A stretch of 28,374 nt of DNA from Treponema sp. (GTDB lineage: Bacteria; Spirochaetota; Spirochaetia; Treponematales; Treponemataceae): positions 1-28,374 of the forward strand of contig JAILNY010000139.1 of the NCBI GenBank assembly GCA_024691105.1, given 5' to 3'. The translations under genes and the position numbers were made by a program. The notes under the pieces were generated by a model, which saw only the letters and a program-made list of their open reading frames with translations, was not told the DNA's origin and searched no databases. Shown piece after piece: positions 5,930-14,333 of this stretch (positions are counted from its first letter, which is position 1; the number at the start of each line of letters is the position of its first letter).

Positions 5930-7378
5930 TTATTTTCCAACACAGAAATTACTGAAGATACTTCCGAGAACATCTTCGGGGGTAACTTCGCCTGTTATCT
6001 CTCCCAAAAAGTCAAGGCTATCTTCAAGATCCTGAACAACTGCATCGAGTGTATAATTATCATCTGCAGCAACAAGAGCATGCTCGACACATTCAAGAGC
6101 CTGCTCAACTGCAACCTTTTGACGTTCAGAACCAAGTCCTGCCTGCTCTCGTGTTGTATCCTTGCCAGTAGTAAGAATGTCAAAAATAGCGGATGTAAGT
6201 TTTTCTATGCCTAAAGCCTTCTTGGCAGACAAACGAAGTTCAGCTTTTAAAGTTGGAACAAGAGATTTAAGAGAGGCGTCGAGTTCCGGGCCCGCGCCGT
6301 TTGCAGTGCCAACATCACTTGCAGCGCCAACATCACTTACAACATCCGCGCCTTCAAGCTTATCAATTTTATTCCAAACAAACAAAACCGGAACCTTTAT
6401 ATTTGTCAAAAACTCAAGGTCTTCTTTCTTTATCGTTTGAGTAGAATCTGCAAGATACAAAATCAAATCTGCGTCTTCTGATAAATCATGAGTGCGTTCA
6501 ACTCCTGACTGCTCAACGATATCATCTGTTTGGCGGAGGCCCGCTGTATCAAAGAGGCGCGCCGGAATTCCTTGAATGCTTACCCAACTTTCAATCCAGT
6601 CACGGGTTGTTCCTTCTACATCACTGACAATAGCGCGGTCTTCTTTTAACATTGCGTTGAAAAGACTTGATTTACCGGCATTTGTTTTTCCACACAGAAC
6701 AAGGCGCGCCCCGTCTTGGAAAAGTTTTTCGCTTTTCCAAGAGTCCTTTAATACCTTAAGACGCATGATTGCCTGAACAATTCCTTCCCGGTCAAAGGCA
6801 TCGGCAATTGTTTCTTCGTCTTCGGGATATTCTATTTCTACTTCAATTGCGGCAAGAGTGTCGACAATCAGTTTTTTAATTGAATTGATTTCTTCATAGA
6901 GAGAGCCTGCAAGTCGACCAGCCGCTCTTGAACGTGATGAATCGGTGCGGCTTTCGATAATCTCACGGACAGCCTCGGCCTTGGTTAAATCGGCTTTTCC
7001 ATTGATGTACGCACGGAATGTATATTCACCACGCTCGGCTTTTCTAAAACCATTTTTTAAAATTAAATTGAATATCGTTGTAACAACCGAAACGCCGCCA
7101 TGACAGCTTATCTCTGCCATATCTTCGCCGGTAAAACTTTTTGGAGAGCGAAATACACTTACTAAAACTTCATCAATTTTTTTGTCGCCGTCTTTTATCC
7201 AGCCGTAAACAATTGTATTTCCGGCCGCCTGAACAAGCGCCTTTGGGCGAGAAAATATTTTTGACAATAATTCAATTGAATTTTTTCCAGATACGCGGAT
7301 TATGCCAAGTGCACTTGGAGCAAGTGCTGTTGCAATTGCCGCAATCGGTTCTTCAGGTGTGTAGCCAGTATTATCCAT
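5930..7378 (-). CDS. mnmE: tRNA uridine-5-carboxymethylaminomethyl modification GTPase MnmE
   Basis: MnmE (TrmE), with MnmG, modifies the wobble uridine of certain tRNAs. The 482 residues show an N-terminal formyl-THF-binding domain, helical domain, G domain and the C-terminal signature FCVGK (478-482), whose Cys is catalytically important. G motifs are GKTNAGKSS (230-238; the usual Pro is Thr), TTRD (257-260), DTAG (277-280), NKID (336-339) and SAK (384-386). Between NKID and SAK there is an extra Ala/Gly/Asp-rich stretch (about 342-375) containing SDVGAA-SDVGTA, encoded by an 18-bp tandem duplication. There is no good ribosome-binding site before the ATG. The start fits the family, and the gene begins 19 bp after the HD-domain gene, so it is probably the last gene of that operon. 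Its stop codon abuts the carB stop. Confidence 0.95.
   Translation of the reverse strand: MDNTGYTPEEPIAAIATALAPSALGIIRVSGKNSIELLSKIFSRPKALVQAAGNTIVYGWIKDGDKKIDEVLVSVFRSPKSFTGEDMAEISCHGGVSVVTTIFNLILKNGFRKAERGEYTFRAYINGKADLTKAEAVREIIESRTDSSRSRAAGRLAGSLYEEINSIKKLIVDTLAAIEVEIEYPEDEETIADAFDREGIVQAIMRLKVLKDSWKSEKLFQDGARLVLCGKTNAGKSSLFNAMLKEDRAIVSDVEGTTRDWIESWVSIQGIPARLFDTAGLRQTDDIVEQSGVERTHDLSEDADLILYLADSTQTIKKEDLEFLTNIKVPVLFVWNKIDKLEGADVVSDVGAASDVGTANGAGPELDASLKSLVPTLKAELRLSAKKALGIEKLTSAIFDILTTGKDTTREQAGLGSERQKVAVEQALECVEHALVAADDNYTLDAVVQDLEDSLDFLGEITGEVTPEDVLGSIFSNFCVGK
6304..6339. repeat. Tandem 18-bp duplication inside mnmE
   Basis: Two adjacent 18-bp units (6304-6321 and 6322-6339) agree at 16 of 18 positions, and a shorter AACATC echo follows. 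They encode the six-residue repeats SDVGAA and SDVGTA in the insert between the G4 and G5 motifs of MnmE. The period is a multiple of three, so copy-number change would keep the frame. Confidence 0.7.
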
Positions 7379-7397
7379 GAATTGTATTCTAAAATTA

Positions 7398-8936
7398 TCA
7401 GATTACTTTTTCAAGTAATGCAAGAATTTTAGGATCATAAATTCCACTCTTCTTTTTAAGCTCATTCAAAGCAGATTCTGAGTCCATAATTTTTTTGTAC
7501 GAACGTGAATTTATCAGGGAAATATAACTTTCTGCAACACGGATAAATCTTGAAATAAGTGGAATCTTTGAACCAGAAAGGCCTGCAAGATATCCTTTAC
7601 CATCCATATTTTCGTGATGGAATTCTGCTGCATCTAAGAAAATTCTTTTGATACTTTCAGGAACAAAGGCAAAATATTCTGTTGCTTTTTGAACGTGACT
7701 TCGAACTTCATAACGTTCTTTTATTGTAAGATGTTCGCCCTGCAAAATATTTCTTGAAATAGAAAGGAATCCTGCATCGTAAACCATTGCCGCACAATAA
7801 TAAATCAATGATAGTTCATCATCAACATCTGCGACCTTGCATAATTTAAATACAAGCTCACTTACTTTTTTTGAATTTCTTCTTCGACCGGTAGCACGAT
7901 CAATTCTGTCACCAAGTTCCATACACTGATTCTGCAGCTGAAGGAACTGTTTCTTTGAATCTTCCTGTTCAAAATATTCTGCGGCAATTTTTTGAGACTC
8001 GTAATCAGAAAGTCCAAAACGGCGTCCGGCACGTGTTCTGACCTTTGTTTCTCTTGTTTCATCTTCATTTGTTCTGAGCGGTGAATAAGGAGATTCCATT
8101 GAAGAATCTCTCTGTAAAATTGCGACAACCTTCATTGTTGTTTCAAACTGCGTCTGTGCATGAAGCATCTTCTTTTGATTTCTTCTAAAGAACATAATTA
8201 AAACAACAATTGCAATAAAGATTAATGTATAAAGAGTAATCATTAAATACTTTATGTACTGCGCTTTTTTATATTCATGCTCTACTTGAATTGCTTTTAA
8301 AATATCTTCAACAGTTTTTGTTCCCCTGATAACTTCATCAAGGTCGCGCTTATCCTGGTCAATGCGATACAATTCTTTTAAAATTGAATCAAGTTTTCTG
8401 CGGTCATTTTTCTGAGCAGCCTGAACACGATCTTTTTCGTAATAAAGTTTTTCATTCTCGTATACTTCATAAACAAGAGATTCAATTCTGCTGCTCATAA
8501 CTTCTGGATGCAATGTCAGATATAAAATAATTTTGTCGTAAGTCCTTCGGTCTATTGTTCTTGAATTTCTATAAAATGTATTTATCCAGCTATAGTACGA
8601 AGCCTCTCCCATCAATTGAATATTATCAGGAAGGTCCTTTGTACGCTGATGTGATTCGATTGAAATATTAATTTCATCAACAGCTTTTAAATACTGGCCT
8701 TTGTTATAATAACTGTTTGTCTTTTGAATAATAATTTCATCTTCTTTTTCACTGATTTCTGCTATCTGTTTATTTGAAACCTTATTGTTTGAAGGAGCAG
8801 AAAAAGCAGGAGTCGGAGCAATTATTAAAACTACACCAAGAACAAGAAAAGCAAAAATTCCAAATCCTGGTGCAATCTTAGAAATTAAGTTTTTAACAGC
8901 ATGTTTTCTTTTTAATTCTTTAACAATTGACTTCAT
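7398..8936 (-). CDS. Membrane protein with degenerate HD-GYP-like domain
   Basis: This 512-residue protein has a hydrophobic segment at 24-45 (signal anchor, or signal peptide ending near AFSA). An extracytoplasmic helical region spans about 46-225, a second membrane segment 228-250, and a cytoplasmic C-terminal half follows. The last ~170 residues resemble HD-GYP cyclic-di-GMP phosphodiesterases: HHENMDGKGYLAGL (440-453), then IPLISRFIRVAESYISL and a late SGIYDPKIL. However, the HD dyad is Tyr386-Asp387 (VYDAGFLSI), the earlier TGxH histidine is Arg, and GYP is GYL. His414, His440, His441 and Glu442 remain. It may be a catalytically dead c-di-GMP sensor or a divergent hydrolase. It follows the DUF4015 gene by 13 bp with GGCGGG upstream of its ATG. 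The specific function is unknown. Confidence 0.75.
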   Translation of the reverse strand: MKSIVKELKRKHAVKNLISKIAPGFGIFAFLVLGVVLIIAPTPAFSAPSNNKVSNKQIAEISEKEDEIIIQKTNSYYNKGQYLKAVDEINISIESHQRTKDLPDNIQLMGEASYYSWINTFYRNSRTIDRRTYDKIILYLTLHPEVMSSRIESLVYEVYENEKLYYEKDRVQAAQKNDRRKLDSILKELYRIDQDKRDLDEVIRGTKTVEDILKAIQVEHEYKKAQYIKYLMITLYTLIFIAIVVLIMFFRRNQKKMLHAQTQFETTMKVVAILQRDSSMESPYSPLRTNEDETRETKVRTRAGRRFGLSDYESQKIAAEYFEQEDSKKQFLQLQNQCMELGDRIDRATGRRRNSKKVSELVFKLCKVADVDDELSLIYYCAAMVYDAGFLSISRNILQGEHLTIKERYEVRSHVQKATEYFAFVPESIKRIFLDAAEFHHENMDGKGYLAGLSGSKIPLISRFIRVAESYISLINSRSYKKIMDSESALNELKKKSGIYDPKILALLEKVI

Positions 8937-8949
8937 CTTATCCCGCCTT

Positions 8950-11310
8950 TTACAGATTTTCTTTATCCTGATTTACAACAGAATCCCACAAAAGAATTTT
9001 TTCCTTACGATTATAATCGTTCATCGCAGCTTCTTTTACTTCTTTATCTTTTTTTGCACTTTTATCCTTTAAACCAATTGCAGGTTTTCTGTATGAACTT
9101 TTTGCTTCATCTGCCCTGCCCTTATAGTTTGCCTCACCCGGATCCGGTGTAAGCTTTGAATAATTACCACCGTTATTCCAATGCATATAACCGCGGTCAA
9201 CAGAATCACGTACACCAAACATTTCTTTTCTTACATATTCTGTATCATAAAACTGTCTGTCGTAAGGAACATTCAAAAAGAAAGTCTGAACCCATGGACG
9301 AACTACAACCTTATTGCGAGCGATAATTGTATTGCGGTAAGTTCCGTAAAAATAAATTCGATAAGGTCGCTCTTCTAAAGGTTCATAATTTAAGAATCGG
9401 TTTTCAAAATGCGACGGATAGAACATCGGACAGATTACATCAACATATTCTGCAAGAGTCTCTACATCCTGTCCTGTGCGTGCACCTGTTCTGTACCAGC
9501 CGTTGGCACCGTAAATATCAATTCCAATCGGCGCATCAATATTTTCACGAGCATAAGACAAAAAACTTATGAGCGCACTTTCTTTATCCATGCCGGAACT
9601 ATGCCAGCGATAACTTGCGCTTCCAAGATTTGTTCCATCAGTCGGAAATCTTATATAGTCAAACTGAATTTCATCAAAGCCGCGTTCAATTAATTCTTTT
9701 GCGATTGCAACATCATATTCCCAGACTTCAGGACAATAAGGGTCTACCCAGTTTTCATCGTAGTAAGTCATGACCTTATTGCCTTCTTCATCAGTTTCGT
9801 AACCGCGGGTCCCGATCCATGGTTTGTCAGTTGCCTTATTCCAGACAGCATATTTTCCGTTTGCATATTTTGAAAGATTCCGGTCTTTAAACACAACGAT
9901 ACGCGCAATAAGATAGATGTTATCCTTTTTAAATTCACTTACAAATTTTTCAAGATCTATCGCATACTGGCTTGTCTTTGCTTTCTTAAGAATAAATTCA
10001 CTTTTAGAATCATAACGCAAAAGACCGTAGTCATCTTTCATATCGATAACGAGGCTGTTCAATTTATTATCAAGAATAATCTTTTTAAATTTTTGAATTC
10101 CATTTGGAAGCTGCGCCTGATAAGCCGGAACATAAAGGCTTTTTTGTCCGACAATTTTTTCTGCATAATGCGAGCTGACATCTTCGCTGTTTATCATCCA
10201 GAACTCATTAAGAGTAATTCCGGTTTTATAACCACTTTCTGACTGCGGAATATACGCTGCAAAAATCTGAGACAAACTTGCATCTGCAATCTTTTTCCAA
10301 TCAGCAAACTTTGGAGCTTTTTCTGCCTGTCCACCCTTTGTCAAATCAAAGCTGTTAATCGACTGAGGACTCATATATATAATTGAACTGTCGGCAAGAC
10401 AAAGTCCGTCAATTGTATCAGCAGGTTCTGTTCCTTTGTAAATACATATAGAACGTTTTTTTTCAAAATCAAATCTGTAAATGCGTGGAATAAAAGTCTG
10501 CGAAAGAAAAACTTCTGTGTAAATTTCACCTTCTTCACTTTTACAGAGCACCGGTAAAATATCACTTACTTCATCAGAACCGACATTTGGATCAGCTCCT
10601 GCAAGACCTGCGGTAACATTAATCAGTTTTTTATTACTTACCTTTGCATAAAAAAATCCCAGTGTCGCGTGAGAACAGAATACATAATCGTTTGCCTGAT
10701 AAGTTCCATCTTCAAGCTTATTTCTAAGCGTTACAATTGCAACAGCCTTAATTCCACTGGAACCCTTGCGAGGTGCATTGAAATAAGTCCAGGTAAGCCC
10801 CGAATCTTCCGAAATAAAAATTTTATCTTTTGTTGCACAAACCATCTGTGCAGTTTTTTCTGGATTGAATGAAATATCTTTTATGTCAGCAACCTGTTTT
10901 ACAAAGGTTGTATCTTTTCCGTTATATTTTTTAATCGTCAAAACAGGAAGCCCTGTATTGCGAGTTTCAAAATTTCGTAAATCTTTTGTATATAAAATTC
11001 CGCTTGTAGTTAAAAAATAAAAGCCTTCTGTAAATTTATTCTGGCCGGTAACCTGTTCAACACGGACAATCTGCCTTGCTTTGCCTTCTGTCCAGAGCGG
11101 AACCATCGTGTGACCGTTCATCATTCTAAAAATTCCAGTCTCGGTTGCGACAAGTGCTTTTCCAACATCATTTTTTTGTGATGAATTTGTCGAAGACGGT
11201 TTTTCAGTTCCGATTTTTGGCAAAGTATATAAAGGATTTATTTCTTTTTCCTGCGCAAACAGAAAATTTGGTACAATAATTGAGGCGATTAAAAAAAGTA
11301 GAATTTTCAT
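8950..11310 (-). CDS. Secreted DUF4015 putative glycoside hydrolase with N-terminal propeller-like region
   Basis: The 786-residue product starts with a signal peptide (MKILLFLIAS then a hydrophobic stretch ending FLFAQ, about 1-20). Residues about 45-370 look like a beta-propeller, with a BNR-like SEDSGLTWT at about 167-175. Residues about 392-725 match the DUF4015/putative glycosyl hydrolase TIM-barrel family: VIDMKDDYG, YLIARIVVF, GFDEIQFDYIRFPTDG (about 544-559), IGIDIYG, VDVICPMFYPSHF and GYMHWNNGG. The C-tail is Lys-rich. ATG 11310 is preferred over the GTG at 11367, because the latter lies inside the terminator of the upstream gene and would put 19 odd residues before the signal peptide. 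No clear ribosome-binding site precedes 11310; a TATATT box (11330-11325, minus strand) would give a very short leader. The substrate is unknown; action is expected outside the cytoplasm. Confidence 0.82.
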   Translation of the reverse strand: MKILLFLIASIIVPNFLFAQEKEINPLYTLPKIGTEKPSSTNSSQKNDVGKALVATETGIFRMMNGHTMVPLWTEGKARQIVRVEQVTGQNKFTEGFYFLTTSGILYTKDLRNFETRNTGLPVLTIKKYNGKDTTFVKQVADIKDISFNPEKTAQMVCATKDKIFISEDSGLTWTYFNAPRKGSSGIKAVAIVTLRNKLEDGTYQANDYVFCSHATLGFFYAKVSNKKLINVTAGLAGADPNVGSDEVSDILPVLCKSEEGEIYTEVFLSQTFIPRIYRFDFEKKRSICIYKGTEPADTIDGLCLADSSIIYMSPQSINSFDLTKGGQAEKAPKFADWKKIADASLSQIFAAYIPQSESGYKTGITLNEFWMINSEDVSSHYAEKIVGQKSLYVPAYQAQLPNGIQKFKKIILDNKLNSLVIDMKDDYGLLRYDSKSEFILKKAKTSQYAIDLEKFVSEFKKDNIYLIARIVVFKDRNLSKYANGKYAVWNKATDKPWIGTRGYETDEEGNKVMTYYDENWVDPYCPEVWEYDVAIAKELIERGFDEIQFDYIRFPTDGTNLGSASYRWHSSGMDKESALISFLSYARENIDAPIGIDIYGANGWYRTGARTGQDVETLAEYVDVICPMFYPSHFENRFLNYEPLEERPYRIYFYGTYRNTIIARNKVVVRPWVQTFFLNVPYDRQFYDTEYVRKEMFGVRDSVDRGYMHWNNGGNYSKLTPDPGEANYKGRADEAKSSYRKPAIGLKDKSAKKDKEVKEAAMNDYNRKEKILLWDSVVNQDKENL

Positions 11311-11350
11311 ATTCTGATTATCGGAATATACAGAATGAGACTTTATAAAT

Positions 11351-11383
11351 AAAAAAACGCGGAACACTTTTTTGTGCTCCGCG
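11351..11383 (-). terminator. Intrinsic terminator after the DUF1846 gene
   Basis: Read on the minus strand, CGCGGAGCAC and GTGTTCCGCG form a 10-bp stem with one G-U pair around an A6 loop, followed by seven T (11357-11351). On the plus strand the same position is an A-C mismatch, so the structure suits leftward transcripts. It closes the metY-DUF1846 unit and separates it from the DUF4015 operon. Confidence 0.85.
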
Positions 11384-11451
11384 CTCTTATAACCAAAACC
11401 TCGCGCAAAAAGACTTTATTCTTTGTCCCGCGCGATTAGGTTTAAGCCGTT

Positions 11452-12930
11452 TTATTTTCCGACTTCTTTGACTTCGTATTCCGGTGAACAGGTCAAATGC
11501 ATTCCAAGTCGTCTGATTGTAACTTCGTCAACCGGCGAAAGGATTACGCTTGAGTGGAACTCAAGGTCGCGGAGCTTTGGAAGCTGTTCAAGAGCCTGCA
11601 TAGCCTTTGGATTTGTCGATGAACAGCAGGCAAGAGCAACAAGTGCTTCTTCTACATGAAGGTTAGGATTTTTGCTCTTTAAGTCTACAGTCTTTAAAAC
11701 CTGGATAGGCTTTACATATTCTTCTGTCAAAAGTTTTTCTTCTGACGGAAGCCCTGCAAGCTGTTTTAATACTTTAAGAATAACGCTGGCTGCGGCACCC
11801 AAAAGCCTGGATGTACGTCCTACAACAATCTTTCCGTCTTCAAGCTGGATTGCCGCACAAGGATTTCCAGTTTCTTCCTGACGCTTTAAAGCCGCAGGAA
11901 CAATTGCACGGTCTTCTGGTTTTAAGTCTGCTCTTTTAAGAAGAAATTCCTGTTTATCAAGCTCGCCTTTTGGAGAGTTTCCTTTACGAACCTGACATGC
12001 TGTTATGTAATAGCGGCGAAGCATTTCTTCTTTTGCAGCCTTCTGGCACACTTCGTCATCGATGATGGCATTACCTGCCATGTTTACACCCATGTCGGTC
12101 GGCGACTGATAAGGGCTTTCGCCTAAGATCTGCTTAAAGATTTCTTTTAATACCGGGAATGTTTCAACATCGCGGTTGTAGTTTACAGTTGTCTGTCCGT
12201 ATGCTTCCAGGTGGAACGGGTCAATCATGTTTACATCATCAAGGTCAACCGTTGCACTTTCGTAGGCAAGGTTTACAGGATGCTGTAAAGGAAGATTCCA
12301 GATCGGGAATGTTTCAAACTTTGCATAGCCAGCTTTGATTCCGTGCTTGTGATCGTGATAGAGATTTGAAAGACATGTTGCCATCTTTCCACTTCCCGGA
12401 CCAGGGGCAGTTACAACGCAGAGCTTTCTCTTTGTTGCAATGTACTCATTACGGCCGTATCCGTCATCGCTTACGATTAAAGGAATGTTTCCAGGATATC
12501 CCTGAATAACATAATGAAGATATGTTTTGATTCCGAGGTTTGTACATTTTGCGCGGAATTTATCAGCGGCCGGCTGACATGTATACTGAGTGATTACGAT
12601 TCCGCTGACAAGGAATCCACGTTTTTCAAATTCCTTTTTAAGGCGGAGAGTTTCTTCATCATAAGTAATACCAAGGTCGCCGCGGATTTTATTCTGTTCA
12701 ATTGCATCTGCATTTACAACGATAATAATTTCTGCAATGTCCTTGAGCTTTTCGAGCATCTTAAGTTTGTTGTCCGGTGCAAAACCAGGCAATACACGCG
12801 AAGCGTGATAGTCGTCAAAAAGTTTTCCACCAAACTCAAGATAAAGCTTTTCAAAAGCGTCAATGCGCTCCTGAATGTGCTCTGACTGAAGCTTTAAGTA
12901 TTTCTTAGAATCAAAACCAATCTGTGCCAT
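11452..12930 (-). CDS. UPF0371 / DUF1846 family protein
   Basis: The 492-residue protein matches the widespread DUF1846 (UPF0371) family over its whole length. It starts MAQIGFDSKKYLKLQSEHI, and family-typical stretches include LPGFAPDNKLKMLEKL, TAPGPGSGKMATCLSNLY (174-191), AGYAKFETFPIWNLPL, NMIDPFHLEAYG and SPTDMGVNMAG. APGPGSGKMA resembles a nucleotide- or phosphate-binding loop, but no activity is established to my knowledge. The ATG at 12930 is chosen because GGGGA precedes it and the 10-residue upstream extension runs through a hairpin. It lies 51 bp after metY on the same strand and ends before a strong terminator. The link with a sulfur enzyme is context only. Family assignment is firm, biochemical role unknown. 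Confidence 0.85.
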   Translation of the reverse strand: MAQIGFDSKKYLKLQSEHIQERIDAFEKLYLEFGGKLFDDYHASRVLPGFAPDNKLKMLEKLKDIAEIIIVVNADAIEQNKIRGDLGITYDEETLRLKKEFEKRGFLVSGIVITQYTCQPAADKFRAKCTNLGIKTYLHYVIQGYPGNIPLIVSDDGYGRNEYIATKRKLCVVTAPGPGSGKMATCLSNLYHDHKHGIKAGYAKFETFPIWNLPLQHPVNLAYESATVDLDDVNMIDPFHLEAYGQTTVNYNRDVETFPVLKEIFKQILGESPYQSPTDMGVNMAGNAIIDDEVCQKAAKEEMLRRYYITACQVRKGNSPKGELDKQEFLLKRADLKPEDRAIVPAALKRQEETGNPCAAIQLEDGKIVVGRTSRLLGAAASVILKVLKQLAGLPSEEKLLTEEYVKPIQVLKTVDLKSKNPNLHVEEALVALACCSSTNPKAMQALEQLPKLRDLEFHSSVILSPVDEVTIRRLGMHLTCSPEYEVKEVGK

Positions 12931-12940
12931 AATTCCCCAC

Positions 12941-12966
12941 AAAAAATTCCGGCGGCCCAAACCGCC
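12941..12966 (-). terminator. Intercistronic hairpin between metY and the DUF1846 gene
   Basis: On the minus strand GGCGG (12966-12962) and CCGCC (12955-12951) form a 5-bp GC stem with loop TTTGGG. GGAA and then six T (12946-12941) follow. It resembles a weak or partial terminator placed between the two cistrons, which would lower expression of the second gene relative to metY. The four-base gap between stem and T-run makes it non-ideal. Confidence 0.4.
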
Positions 12967-12981
12967 TTACTAAATATTCAC

Positions 12982-14259
12982 TTAGATTGCAGCAAGACCT
13001 TTGTCGATGTCTGCAATAATATCATCTACATTTTCAAGACCGCAGCTAAAACGAACCATTCCGCCGTCAATACCTGCGGCAACAAGCTGCTCGTCTGTAA
13101 GCTGGCGGTGTGTTGCGCTTGCCGGATGAAGAACACAGGTGCGGATATCTGCAACATGAACTTCGTCGCAGGCAAGTTCAAGAGCGTCCATAAAACGAAC
13201 AGCAGCAGCGCGTCCACCTTTGATGCTGATAGTAATTACGCCGCACGTTCCGTCCGGAAGGTATTTTTTTGCGCGCTCATAATATTTGTCGCCTTCAAGT
13301 CCAGGATAAGTAACCTTTGCAATCTTATCGCTCTTCTTAAAATACTCTGCAACTTTGCGCGCATTTTCGCAATAGCGCTGCATGCGCACCGGAAGAGTTT
13401 CAAGGCCGAGGTTCAAATAGAATGCACTCTGCGCTGCAGGATAACATCCAAAGTCTCTCATCAACTGTGTACGGGCCTTTACGATGTAAGCTGCCTTTCC
13501 AAAGTCTCCGACATAGCGGAGTCCATGATAGCTTTCGTCAGGTTCAACCATATCAGCAAACTTGCCAGTCTTTTTGTAAGCCGCTTCCCAGTCAAAGTTA
13601 CCAGAGTCAACGATTGCACCACCACCCTGTACAGCGTGACCGTCCATGTATTTTGTAGTTGAATGAACAACAATGTCAGCGCCCCATTCAAACGGACGAC
13701 ACAAAACAGGAGTTGCGAAAGTATTGTCTATAATAAGAGGAAGATTATTGTCGTGAGCGGCCTTTGACCATGTTTCAAAATCAAAAACAGTCAATGCAGG
13801 GTTTGCGATTGTTTCACCAAAAATACATTTTGTATTAGGCTTAATTGCCTTGCAGATTTCGTCATATGAAGCGTCAACGTCAACCCAGATACATTCAATA
13901 CCAAGCTTTTTGAGTGTAAAACCAAAGAGATTGATTGTTCCGCCATAAATGCTCGAAGAAGCGATAAAGCTGTCGCCTGCACAGCAAAGATTTAAAACAG
14001 AAAGAAGACTTGCAGCCTGTCCGCTTGAAGTAAGCATACAACCGATTCCACCTTCAAGATCTGCAATCTTTTTTTCTACAGCGTCGCATGTAGGATTTGC
14101 AAAACGAGAGTACATAAACTCTGTCGGCTTGTCAAAAAGGGCTGCAACATGGTCGCAGCTGTCAAATCTATAGGTTGTACTCTGAACGATAGGAATTGTT
14201 CCAGGCCCGCCGTTTTCTGGTTTATAGCCAGAATGCAAACATTTTGTCTCAAATTTCAT
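12982..14259 (-). CDS. metY: O-acetylhomoserine aminocarboxypropyltransferase (O-acetylhomoserine sulfhydrylase)
   Basis: The 425-residue PLP protein of the Cys/Met metabolism family most likely makes homocysteine directly from O-acetylhomoserine and sulfide. It begins MKFETKCLHSGYKPENGGPGT, has YSRFANPTCDAVEKKIADLEGG, the cofactor lysine Lys203 in HSTTKYMDGH, and a C-terminal VLHPASATHRQL. Length and the PTCDAVEKKIA region fit MetY better than the shorter (~380-400) cystathionine synthase/lyase members, although methionine gamma-lyase activity cannot be excluded. ATG 14259 is chosen because GGGAG lies 8 bases upstream and the family start is matched; a 16-residue upstream extension is not needed. 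It has its own candidate promoter. With cysK it gives the window two sulfide-fixing enzymes. Confidence 0.9.
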   Translation of the reverse strand: MKFETKCLHSGYKPENGGPGTIPIVQSTTYRFDSCDHVAALFDKPTEFMYSRFANPTCDAVEKKIADLEGGIGCMLTSSGQAASLLSVLNLCCAGDSFIASSSIYGGTINLFGFTLKKLGIECIWVDVDASYDEICKAIKPNTKCIFGETIANPALTVFDFETWSKAAHDNNLPLIIDNTFATPVLCRPFEWGADIVVHSTTKYMDGHAVQGGGAIVDSGNFDWEAAYKKTGKFADMVEPDESYHGLRYVGDFGKAAYIVKARTQLMRDFGCYPAAQSAFYLNLGLETLPVRMQRYCENARKVAEYFKKSDKIAKVTYPGLEGDKYYERAKKYLPDGTCGVITISIKGGRAAAVRFMDALELACDEVHVADIRTCVLHPASATHRQLTDEQLVAAGIDGGMVRFSCGLENVDDIIADIDKGLAAI

Positions 14260-14296
14260 ATTTGTGCTCCCAAAGCATTTTGTTTTACAAGGGAAC

Positions 14297-14325
14297 AGTA
14301 TATTCAATTTAAGGCATTTTTTCTA
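14297..14325 (-). promoter_or_regulatory. Candidate promoter of metY
   Basis: On the minus strand TAGAAA (14325-14320) and TATACT (14302-14297) are 17 bp apart, giving a leader of about 30 bases. The space is too short for a SAM riboswitch, and none of the cysK-type ACCTA-N9-TAGG palindromes is present. The -10 box is good, the -35 box only fair. Confidence 0.45.
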
Positions 14326-14333
14326 GGGGGTAT

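Noticed and set aside
11311..11367. GTG start at 11367 for the DUF4015 gene
   Set aside because: It lies inside the terminator of the preceding gene and would put 19 residues ahead of an obvious signal peptide.
14260..14333. SAM or S-box riboswitch before metY
   Set aside because: The space between the preceding stop and the metY start is only about 75 bases and shows no conserved riboswitch core.
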